From NCBI RefSeq assembly GCF_018294505.1, contig NC_057801.1:202682538-202746537 (forward strand): DNA of 64,000 nt, in the 5' to 3' direction. This DNA comes from Triticum aestivum (Eukaryota > Streptophyta > Magnoliopsida > Poales > Poaceae). Below the pieces are notes generated by a model that was given only the letters and a program-made list of their open reading frames with translations, did not search any database and had not been told where the DNA came from. Below, one piece after another: positions 23,286 through 33,129 of the stretch (positions are counted from its first letter, which is position 1; every line of letters starts with the position of its first letter). The position numbers and the translations under genes were made by a program.

Positions 23286-25945
23286 TGTAACATCCCAATT
23301 TTCAATTTGGATGTTATTTATAGATAATTCATATGCATCCATGATTTATGCATTTTTGCTTCCTTGTTTAGGTTGAATTTTGATCCAAGAGACCTTAAGC
23401 AACTCAAGGACCAATTTGAGAGAGTTGGAGATTTCCCAAAAGTCCATTTTTGATTTATCAAAATTTAGAAAATTGGATCAAATTGTTATTCAAAATTATT
23501 TTCCAATTATTTTTGCAAATAAATAAAATAAAGAGAGAAGATAAAAGGACTTCTTCAAAAACAGCAAAGAAATATTGGAAATTCAATTTTGAATTTTTGG
23601 ATACTTTATTCGATTTTATTTGCAAGTTTATTTATTTTATTGCAGAGTAATTAGTACTAAAAAGTTTGTTTTTGTTTAGGCATTTAGGCCCAGAAAAATG
23701 TTCACTAGGTCATTAATAAGGCCATATAGATATGTGAATTTTTCTGGTATTTTAGATATTTATTTATATTAGTTTTTCGTGTTTTTTTTCTCTGGAAAAT
23801 TGTTTTTTTTAAGTTTCCCCGCTGGACTAGGCCAGCCCAGCTCAGCCAGGCCGCAGCCCAGCCACCCCGGCTGACTCCGACCGGAGACCGGCCAGCGCCC
23901 AACGCCGCCGAGTCCGCCTCGGCCACTCCTCCTCCGCCTTGGCCCCTCCCGCAGGTCGCCGCCCCCTGGCTCCTTTATAAGCCTAGGCCCCGGCACCTCT
24001 CCTCCCCAAGTCGAGCCACCGCCCCCACCGTCCACCTCGCCGCCGTCGACATCCGCCGCCACTAGTAGCCCCGAACCCCTCTCGCCCGTCCGATCTGGAT
24101 ACAACGATCCAGATCGCGTCTGTTTTTTTGAAACATTTTTTTATTTAGTGGACATTCGTCGTTAGTCTTCGGTAGTGAATGGTTTTCATTCGTTAGGTCT
24201 CTGTAGCAAACGTTCATTCATTAGATTTTTATTTTTCTTTTTTTCTGCCAGGGACCTATCCACTTGTTTTTATTTACTGTTTAGTCCCTACGTTTCAAAC
24301 TAGCACAACTTTTTTGCTCGTATCCGATGAAACCAACACCAAAATCTTTAGAGTGATCTCATCTATCCAGTAAACCAACTTAAACATGTTTTTGAAAATT
24401 TAAAATTTGAGTTTGTTCAGATTTGATTTTGAACTTCTTTTGATCGTACTTGAGTTTCATAGCTCCGTTTTAGTTGATACTTTTTGCAAATCAAAGCTAA
24501 TCTCATGTACTTTCTGTTAAGATCTAATCCACATAATTATAATACTATTAAAAATTGTTTTCTGTTTAGTTTAGTTATTTCCTTGTTTGTGAGTTTTCTG
24601 GATCTTTTCTTCGGTTTTCTTTGCATCTCTTTCTTGAGTGCTTATGTATGTTATTGTTTGTTTACGATAGGTTTTCCAGAGTGCGAAGCTTGTTACTACA
24701 AATCTCTAGAGTTTTCCGATCGTCAGCAAGGCAAGTTACACTTTTATCATACTTTTCAATACCCAGTTTTTACTATGCATTGTTTCACCCTCAAAGATTG
24801 CATGAGTAGGATTGGGAACATGTGGTTTGCTTATGTAGTTCATGAGGTAGGAACCTATTACCTTGATCACTCGGGGAATATATGTTATGCTCATAAATTG
24901 CTTAGCCATGCTCGTAGATGGGGATTCGTTTGTGAGATTCATGCAAGTTGCGAGAGATAATAATTTGGACAACATAAGGTGGCAACTTTAATACACATCT
25001 GAGTGCTTGCCCATGGGTATCCCGGAATACCCGTGTGATTACCCTAGGTCTGCCACCAGGCTCAAAGGGATCATATGATATTTCATGCCTAGAAACTTCT
25101 GTGTGCAGCCACAAGCCATTATGGGCTCTGGCATAGTTGAGTAAGTTGTGTGACCTCTTTTCGTGGTAGACTAGCATATGTAGAGGGAAAGTAGGTGTAC
25201 CTGTCTACCCAGGGTTTAGAGGAAATGCTTCAGAAAGACTATGCCTCGATCTTCTGATCATGGATGCGGTCGAGTCTTGTGGGGAAAAGTGTGCAAACCT
25301 CTACAAAGTGTACAAACTAATCATGTTTAGCCGTGTCCCCGGTTATGGACAACTTGAGTATATGGAAGTGAATATTTTTTTGATCTCATCACTCTATTTA
25401 ATTAATGTATTGGGTTATTGTTTATACTTGTAAATTTTGGGATTGAGTTGGAGGAACCTTCTCAATAATGGCATAAACTTGGTAGTAAATAAAATTTATT
25501 CCTTTATTGTAGGGAAATATTAGCTTTATGCAAAAATTAAACATAGGGCCTCCACCAGCCAAATATGCATGTAGATATAGTCTCTTTCATTCATTTGCTC
25601 TACAATGTGACTTTGCCAGCATATTCCATGTGCTGACCTACACATCTGCAACGTCTAATGTTCTAGAATTTTCCGACGAAGAATAAGGTGCGCTAGGTCA
25701 TTGTCATGCACTCAATTATGTCATGGAGTTGATGGACTCATTTATCATCGAAGCTTCCACAATTACTTTATTTAGATGGCCTTCAGCCATTTTTATGTAA
25801 TAAATACTCTTTATGAGGACCTTGATGTAATAATTGTGTGATTGAACTTTGTTATAATTCCTCGAGTATTGTGTGTGTCAGCATACCGATCCAGGGATGA
25901 CACTTAATCATAGAGACTTTGATCCATTGGGATCGGATCGCTACA
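23286..25945 (+). repeat. 5' LTR of chromovirus B
   Basis: 2660 bases, starting tgtaacatccc and ending gatcgctaca. It is mostly AT-rich with a GC-rich island at about 23815-24115 that contains a TATA-like tttataa (23974-23980), the likely promoter. Open frames in the island (for example the complement of 23769-24104) are compositional and not genes. Confidence 0.92.
23974..23980 (+). promoter_or_regulatory. Likely TATA box in the 5' LTR of chromovirus B
   Basis: tttataa inside a GC-rich island, conserved in the 3' LTR at 42156-42162 although nearby bases differ. The position in an LTR fits an RNA polymerase II promoter. Confidence 0.55.
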
Positions 25946-25948
25946 AGA

Positions 25949-25960
25949 TGGTATCAGAGC
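25949..25960 (+). other. Primer binding site, chromovirus B
   Basis: TGGTATCAGAGC, three bases after the LTR end, the classic complement of the initiator-Met tRNA 3' end. Confidence 0.9.
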
Positions 25961-26049
25961 ACACACTAACTGTAGGACACGACCACTAGGAAAAGCCACA
26001 TGATGTCTTCTCTATTCATTTCTAATCATCATCTATTTCTACTCTATAG

Positions 26050-26817
26050 ATGTCGGACCCTAGGAACAAGTTCACTCAGCCGGATGACGACACCCCTTTC
26101 GGACAACACCTGAAGGAAGTCACGAAGTACCTGAACATCGGTCTACCAAGTTCCACCGAAACCTTCACTGCAACTTTACCAGAAGAGGAGCGCTGGAGGA
26201 TCAAAGTTTGTGTTCCGGGAAGGACTTTTACACCAACTACCGAGCCCATCGAGTTTACCTTGGATGCACCAACTTGGAGCTTAAGAAAGAGCATGGCAGC
26301 CCACATCACCTTTGGACGCATTTGTGAGGTGTACCACGAGGATCTTGAAGACACCGTCTATGAGATATGTGGACGTCGGGATGAGCAATGGGAGATGATT
26401 CGCAGGAAGGATGGATCTATTGCAACATACATACAGGAGATGGATCAACACATTTGTCGATATGAGAACCAGATGTGCGCTATCATGAAGAAGACCAAGA
26501 AGGTGATGACCAGGAATAACGAGCTAGAAGAGGAACTCAAGGCAACCCGCGATGGATATGAAGAGGAAATTGTTGTGCTACTGGAGAAGAATGAAGACCT
26601 GAATAAGAGGCTAGGAATACCTGAGGTGAAACAAGAACGTGAAGTGCATATTCATGAAGACAATTACATCATACTAGATGACACGGACAGTGATGAAGAT
26701 GAAGACAATGATGATGACGCTAGAGATCATGACTATGAGCCCATGGAGTCTTTCACCCATCAAAACTCTGTTGGAAACTCTGTTATTATGACTAGACGAC
26801 CACCATATTACTATTAG
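26050..26817 (+). CDS. Extra ORF upstream of gag in chromovirus B, unknown function
   Basis: Intact 255-codon frame from the ATG about 90 bases after the primer site. It has no stops or frameshifts, unlike gag-pol of the same element. The N-terminal half looks globular (FGQHLKEVTKYL, ERWRIKVCVPGRTF, CEVYHEDLEDTVYEICGRRDEQWEMI). Residues of about 120-195 are a likely coiled coil (QENQ-type heptads, NNELEEELKATRDGYEEEI). The C-terminal part is strongly acidic (DDTDSDEDEDNDDDARD). It has no zinc knuckle, protease, signal peptide or membrane segment. Chromoviruses usually begin directly with gag, so this is an accessory frame. It may be an RNA- or Gag-associated factor, but that is a guess; I do not recognise a family. 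Confidence 0.72.
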   Translation: MSDPRNKFTQPDDDTPFGQHLKEVTKYLNIGLPSSTETFTATLPEEERWRIKVCVPGRTFTPTTEPIEFTLDAPTWSLRKSMAAHITFGRICEVYHEDLEDTVYEICGRRDEQWEMIRRKDGSIATYIQEMDQHICRYENQMCAIMKKTKKVMTRNNELEEELKATRDGYEEEIVVLLEKNEDLNKRLGIPEVKQEREVHIHEDNYIILDDTDSDEDEDNDDDARDHDYEPMESFTHQNSVGNSVIMTRRPPYYY

Positions 26818-26840
26818 AGTTCTTCCAAGTAGTTAGAAAC

Positions 26841-27205
26841 TCTGTTGGAAAAGGCAGTGCCTAGGAGGCGCTTAGGCACGCCTAGGCGCTAGGCAATGGC
26901 CAAACGCCTCCCCTAGGGCATAAATGGAGGTCTAGGTAGGGTAAGCAAGGAATTGCCTATGCAAGCAAGAAATCATGCCACATACTACACTAGTATGCCA
27001 AACGGGTTATATTCCAATGGTAGTAGACGGTAATTAACTTTTTTATATGCCCTAAACTAATATCAACACCCATATAATAATCACAAATGCACTACGAGTA
27101 AAAACTATATTACCACCTAGGTCGCGCCTAGGGCTCTTAGGCACCGCCTAGGCACTAGGCAAAGGCTAACCACCTCGCTTACGCCTACCGCTTTTTCCAA
27201 CCTTG
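26841..27205. mobile_element. MITE-like insertion, candidate hAT type, 365 bp
   Basis: Lies between two identical 8-base repeats, gttagaaa (26833-26840 and 27206-27213). The ends are imperfect inverted repeats: left ctctgttggaaaaggc; right end read in reverse caaggttggaaaaagc. Both flanks also carry gcctaggc-rich sequence that can pair over a longer range. An 8-bp duplication and a right end starting CAAGG fit hAT-type MITEs. There is no coding capacity. It sits in non-coding sequence between the extra ORF and gag. Confidence 0.68.
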
Positions 27206-27375
27206 GTTAGAAATTGTTCGTGAGATTTTGTAATAATAGCTTAGATCGATTGTGTGAAACTTTGTTTGAATCTGAGTGGTGTGAATTGAATGAATTTGTC
27301 TCATATGCATATGGGTAGTGAAATCTCTCATTAGACCTTATTCTATTCTGTTTTCTCACCCCTCCGACCCATCAG

Positions 27376-28514
27376 ATGCCTCCCAGACATGACCCTGGAT
27401 TCACTTTCCCACCGGAGCTCACCTAGTTGATCCAACAGCAGAATGCCTTGATGCAGATGATGATCCAGAACCAAGGCAACAACAACAACAACAACAATAA
27501 CCCACCACCACCACCCCCAGTTGACAACCTAGCATGTTTCCTAAGGTTGAATACGCCGGTGTTCTCTAGCAACACCGAGCCGATTGTTGCAGATGATTGG
27601 CTCCGCAAGATCGAGAGGGAGCTAACAACTGCTGGAGGCACGGATGCGGAGAGAGTGTGCTTTGCCGCACATCAGCTTGATGGACCCACAGCCTCATGGT
27701 TGGAGAATTTCATGGCCACTTACTCCATTGCTACAGTTATATGGGATCAGCTTCAGTAAGCCTTCCGTACCGCACATGTCTCGGCTAGAGCCATGAGTTT
27801 GAAGAAGCGTGAGTTCCGCAACTTACGCCAGGGAAGTCGTACGGTGGGGCAGTATGTGGATGAGTTCGGCAAGTTAGCTCGCTATGCCCCAGATGATGTG
27901 GCCACAGATGTCGCGAAGTAGGAGAAATTTCTTGAGGGACTCAATGATGAGCTGAGTATGCTGTTGATGGTGGCAACCTTCAACAACTACTAGGATTCGA
28001 TAGACATGGCCCTCATGATTGAAGGTAAGCAGCAGCAGATAGATAACCGCAAGCGGAAGTATGGACAGGGGAAGTACAATTCTGGAGCTCAGCAGAAGCC
28101 TCGCTATTATCCGTACTCGGGAGGACACACTCATCATACCCATGGAGGACATAACCATGGAGGCCATAATGTAGGAAGTTCACACAACCATAGTGGCCCT
28201 AAGAATGGTAATGGTAATGGAGGAAGCAATAGTTAGAGTTGTTCCAACCCGGCAACACCTGCAAAGAAAGATCTGGGTCACAATAGTTAGAGTCATTCAC
28301 ACAACCATAGTGGCCCTAAGAATGGTAATGGGAATGGAGGAAGCAATAACTAGAGTCGTTCCAACCCCGCAACACCTGCAAAGAAAGATCTGGTCACGTT
28401 ACCTGTTTCAAGTGCGGGAAGACTGGACACTACGCCACTGAATGTCCTCAGGCAAAGAATGGAGATGGCAATGGAAGCTCTAGAAAGAAGCCCAACCCTT
28501 TCACCAGAGGTCAG
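27376..28514 (+). pseudogene. gag of chromovirus B, broken
   Basis: Begins at ATG 27376 (MPPRHDPGFTFPPEL), followed by a TAG at 27424-27426 in a Gln-rich stretch. Next come an Asn/Pro run encoded by an (aac)n microsatellite (27477-27500), then the gag domain (NLACFLRLNTPVFSS, WLRKIERELTTAGGTDAERVCFAAHQL, ASWLENF). Another stop follows near 27758, with further stops at about 27919 and 27992. A His/Gly-rich tail leads to a CCHC knuckle (CFKCGKTGHYATEC, about 28408-28449). A 117-base tandem duplication (28179 and 28296) lies in the tail, and a 1-base loss near 28395 shifts the frame before the knuckle. Confidence 0.85.
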
Positions 28515-31500
28515 GTGAATTACGTCAGTGTGGAGGAAATTGAGGAGCAGCCCGACGCAGTTGTCGGTAAGTTCTTGATAAATGCATTTACAACCCTTGT
28601 TCTTTTTGACACTGGTGCATCACATTCATTCATATCAAGGGGATTTGTGGACAAGTTTAAGTTGCCAACCGTAGCCCTTAACTCACCTATGTTAGTAACT
28701 TCCCCAGGAGCAGAATATATGGCTAGTCGGGGATGTTATCAGTTGCTAATAACCATAGGTAGACATGTTTTCCCCACAGACCTCATCATCCTCGAGTCAC
28801 AAGGATTGGATGTGATCCTAGGAATGGATTGGCTATCCAAGTACGAGGGAAACATCGATTGTGCCAGTAAATCGATTCTTATCACCATTCCATAGGGAAA
28901 ATGAATCAAGTATGTATCTAGGCATGCGCCAAGGAGGACTCAGGTGAATTCCCTTTCGGGAGTTGTTCAGGAGGAACTACCAGTTGTGAAGGATTATCCC
29001 GATGTATTTCCGAGAATTGCCAGGCATGCCACCAGACCGAGACATTGATTTTCCGATTGAGTTGTTGCCAGGCACCAGACCAATATCCAAGAGACCTTAT
29101 CGGATGCCCGCCAATGATCTGAGAAATTAAGAAGTAGATTAACGAATTATTGGAGAAAGGTTATATTCGACCGAGCTCATCACCTTGGGGAGCCCCAGTG
29201 CTTCTAGTTGAGAAGAAGGATGGATCCTTGAGGATGGTTGTTCATTATCGTGTGTTGAATGAGGTGAAGATCAAGAACAAATACCCTCTGCCGATGATCA
29301 ATGATTTGTTTGACCAGCTGCAGGGAGCTAAAGTTTTCTCCAAGATCGATCTTTGGTCAGGTTATCACCAGCTGAAGATCCGAGAGTAGGATATACCTAA
29401 GACAGCTTTTACCACAAGGTACAGGCTTTATGAGTATACGGTTATGTCATTTGGTTTTACTAATGCCCCTGCCTATTTTATGAGTATGATGAACAAGGTG
29501 TTCATGGAGTTCTTGGACAAGTTTGTCGTGGCGTTCATTGATGATATATTGGTCTATTCGAAGAATGAAGAAGAGCACAAGGAACATTTCCACTTGGTTC
29601 TCGAGAAGCTCAGGGAACATCAGTTATATGCCAAGTTTAGAAAACGCGAGTTTTGGTTGAAGGAAGCCAGATTTCTCGGACATGTTATATCAGGAGAAGG
29701 AATGGTAGTTGACCCTACCAAGGTTGTAGCCATCACTGAATGGTTGGCACCCACCTTAGTTGGAGAGATACAGTTTCCTTGGACTCGCGGGTTATTATCG
29801 GAGATTTATTGAGAATTTCTCCAAGATCGCGAAGCCCATGACGGAGTTATTGAAGAAAGACACCAAGTTTAAATGGACCGAGGATTATGAGGCCAGTTTT
29901 TAGGAGTTGAAGAAATGTTTGGTTACAGCCTCAGTGTTGATTCTCCCGAATATACGCAAGGATTTCCAAGTATATTGTGACGCTTCTCGTCAGGGACTTG
30001 GAGGCGTTCTTATGCAAGAAGGAAGAGTTGTTTCATATGCCTCATGTCAGCTTCGACCTCATGAATTGAATTATGCCATGCATGATTTGGAGTTAGCAGC
30101 CGTAGTGCATGCGCTCAAGACCTGAAGACATTTTCTTATCGGTAACCATTGTTATGTTTACACGGATCATAAGAGTTTGACATACATCTTCACGCAGGAT
30201 TTGAACCTAAGGCAGAGGAGATGGTTGGAGCTCATAAAGGATTATGACATGAGATTGCATTATAACCCAGGAAAGGCCAATGCCGTGGCTGATGCTTTGA
30301 GCTGCAAGAGTCATGTTAATACACTCATAACCAGAGGATTACCCTAGGAGTTAGCCGATGATCTCCAAGAACTTCGCTTGGAGATAGTTCCGAGAGGTTA
30401 TGTTGCTGCACTGGAAGTTCAATCACTTTGCTGGGAAAGATCCGAGAAGCCCAGAAGACGGACAAGGAGATTGCAGAGATAAAGGAAAGGATGAGTAAAG
30501 GAAGGCTAAAGGTTTTCGTGAGGATGAGCATGAAACTTTATGGTTTGAGGATCACATCTATGTGCCCAATGACCCCGAGATCAGGAATTAATTCTTTAGG
30601 AGGCACATGATTCGCCTTATTTGATTCACCCAGGCAACACCAAGATGTATCTGGACTTGAAGGAGAGTTTCTGGTGGACAGGTATGAAGAAGGATATTGC
30701 TAAGTATGTAGCAGTATGCGACGTATGTCAGAGAGTTAAGGCAAAGCATCAGAAACCAGCAGGGTTACTGCAGCCTTTGTCGATACCCGAATGGAAGTGG
30801 GATAAGCTTGGCATGGATTTTATTACCGGATTACCTAGGACTCGTTCAGGTTATGACTCCATCTGGGTTGTAGTTGATCGCTTGACCAAGGTAGCCCATT
30901 TCATCCCCGTTAAAACCGCTTATACAAGTGCTAAGTTGGCGAAGATATACATGACCAATATCGTATGTCTGCATGGAGTTCCGAGGACCATCGTAACGGA
31001 TAGAGGAACACGGTTTACTTCAAAGTTTTGGAATCAGTTGCATGAAACTTTGGGTGCCAGGCTAGAGTTCAGTACAACCTTTCATTCGCAGACAGATGGG
31101 CAGACCGAGAGAGTCAACCAGATTCTGGAGGACATGTTGAGATCTTGTGCGCTAGATTATGGATCTAGTTGGGATGATAATTTACCCTATGCAGAGTTCT
31201 CATATAACAATAGTTATCAGGACAGTTTGAAGATGGCCCGTTTTGAAGCTTTGTACGGAAGGAGGTGCAGGACACAATTGATGTGGGATGAAGTTGGAGA
31301 TCGACAGTTGTTCGGACCAGATTTAATCAGAGATTCTGAGGAGAAGGTCAAGTTGATCCGTGATAGACTTAAGATAGCCCAATCCAGGCAGAAGAGTTAT
31401 GCCTTAAACGCAAGGGGTAACCTACAAAGTCAGAGACAGAGCATATCTTCGTGTGTCCCCACTTCGAGGAGTTAAATGATTTGGAGTCAAAGGAAAGTTA

Positions 31501-31647
31501 GCACCGGGATTTGTGGGACCATACAGAATTTTGGAACGTATGGGTGAAGTTGCCTACAAGTTGGAATTACCCAAAGGTTTGTCAGGAGTTCATGATGTGT
31601 TTCACGTTTCCCAGTTGAAGAAGTGCCATGCAGAGATGGCTGGTATT
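28515..31647 (+). pseudogene. Protease, RT, RNase H and integrase of chromovirus B, broken
   Basis: The protease has FDTGASHSFIS near 28604-28636. RT has the [16 protein letters not shown] and NKYPLP blocks and the catalytic FIDDILVYS, with the Asp pair at 29540-29545. RNase H begins [16 protein letters not shown] (about 29962) and continues to [14 protein letters not shown]. Integrase has the H-C2 zinc end (CDVCQRVK near 30717-30740), an Asp in LGMDFITGLP, an Asp in IVTDRGTRF and a Glu in DGQTERVNQ, so the DDE residues are present. The order RT-RNase H-integrase is the Gypsy order. Stops (for example near 28895, 29387, 29810 and 30123) and frameshifts split it. It ends at [18 protein letters not shown], where B2 is inserted. 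Confidence 0.88.
31643..31647. repeat. Target-site duplication, left copy, Gypsy B2
   Basis: gtatt, identical to 41203-41207. Removing B2 and one copy joins the chromovirus pol frame to its chromodomain. Confidence 0.92.
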
Positions 31648-33051
31648 TGATACGTCTCCAACGTATCTAATTTTCCAAACACTTTTGCCCTTGTTTTGGA
31701 CTCTAACTTGCATGATTTGAATGAAACTAACCCGGACTGACGCTATTTTCAGCAGACCTGCCATGATGTTGTTTATTGTGTAGAAAACAAAAGTTCTCGG
31801 AATGACCTAAAAATCCACGGAGATAAGTTTTGGAAAATATAAAAAATACTGGCGAAAGAATCAAGACCAGGGGGCCCACACCCTATCCACGAGGGTGGGG
31901 GCCGCGCCCTCCCCCTGGGCGTGCGCCCCTGTCTTGTGGGCCCCCTAAGTCTCCATCGACCTCAACTCCAACTCCATATTCTGTTTCACGGAGAGAAAAA
32001 TTCAGAGAGAAAGTTTTATCACGTTTTACAATACGGAGCCGCCGCCAAGCCCTAATCTCTCTCAGCAGGGCTGATATGGAGTCCATTCGGGGCTCCAAAG
32101 AGGGGGATTCGTCGCTGTCGTCATCATCAACCATCCTCCATCACCAATTTCATGATGGTCACCGCCGTGCGTGAGTAATTCCATCGTAGGCTTGCTGGAC
32201 GGTGATGGGTTGGATGAGATTTACCATGTAATCAAAGTTAGTTTTGTTAGGGTTTGATCCCTAGTATCCACTATGTCCTGAGATTAATGTTGCTATGACT
32301 TTGATATGCTTAATGCTTGTCACTAGGGCCCGAGTGCCATGATTTCATATCTGAACCTATTATGTTTTTATGAATATATGTGTGTTCTTGATCCCATCTT
32401 GCAAGTCTATAGTCACCTATTATGTGTTATGATCCGACAACCCCGAAGTGACAATAATCGGGATACTTCTCGGTGATGACCGTAGTTTGAGGAGTTCATG
32501 TATTCACTATGTGTTAATGCTTTGGTCCGGCACTCTATTAAAAGGAGGCCTTAATATCCCTTAGTTTCCGCTAGGACCCCGCTGCCACGGGAGGGTAGGA
32601 CAAAAGATGTCATGCAAGTTCTTTTCCATAAGCATGTATGACTATATTTGGAATACATGCCTACATTACATTGATGAACTGGAGCTAGTTCTGTGTCTCT
32701 ATGTTATAGCTATTACATGAGGAATCGCATCCGACATAATTATCCATCACTAATCCAATGCCTACGAGCTTTTCACAGCTTGTGTTTCGCTTATTTACTT
32801 TTCCGTTGCTACTCTTACAATTCCTACAAAACTATTATATTTACTTTTGCCACTGTTACCATTGCTATCATACTACTTTGCTACTAAATACTTTGTTGCA
32901 GATACTAAGTTATCCAGGTGTGGTTGAATTGACAACTCAACTGCTAATACTTAAGAATATTCTTTGGCTCTCCTTGTGTCGAATCAATAAATTTGGGTTG
33001 AATACTCCACCCTCGAAAGCTGTTGCGATCCCCTACACTTGTGGGTTATCA
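31648..33051 (+). repeat. 5' LTR of Gypsy B2
   Basis: 1404 bases, starting tgatacgtctcc and ending gggttatca. It has the GC hairpin at about 31875-31945 (cacgagggtgg...cttgtgggc), slightly eroded compared with A2. Confidence 0.92.
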
Positions 33052-33062
33052 AGACTAATTTC

Positions 33063-33080
33063 TGGCGCCGTTGCCGGGGA
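33063..33080 (+). other. Primer binding site, Gypsy B2
   Basis: TGGCGCCGTTGCCGGGGA, identical to the A2 site. Confidence 0.88.
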
Positions 33081-33129
33081 GCATAGCTCTATTATTTGAG
33101 TCACTTGGGATTTATATCTGTTGATCACT

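Noticed and set aside
23769..24104. Long minus-strand frame in the GC island of the chromovirus LTR (also 41948-42326)
   Set aside because: GC-rich sequence lacks stops by composition. The two LTRs disagree in frame and it overlaps the promoter region.
28226..28350. TAG codons in the gag tail of B as programmed readthrough sites
   Set aside because: They lie in a duplicated linker among other stops and frameshifts, so ordinary decay explains them.
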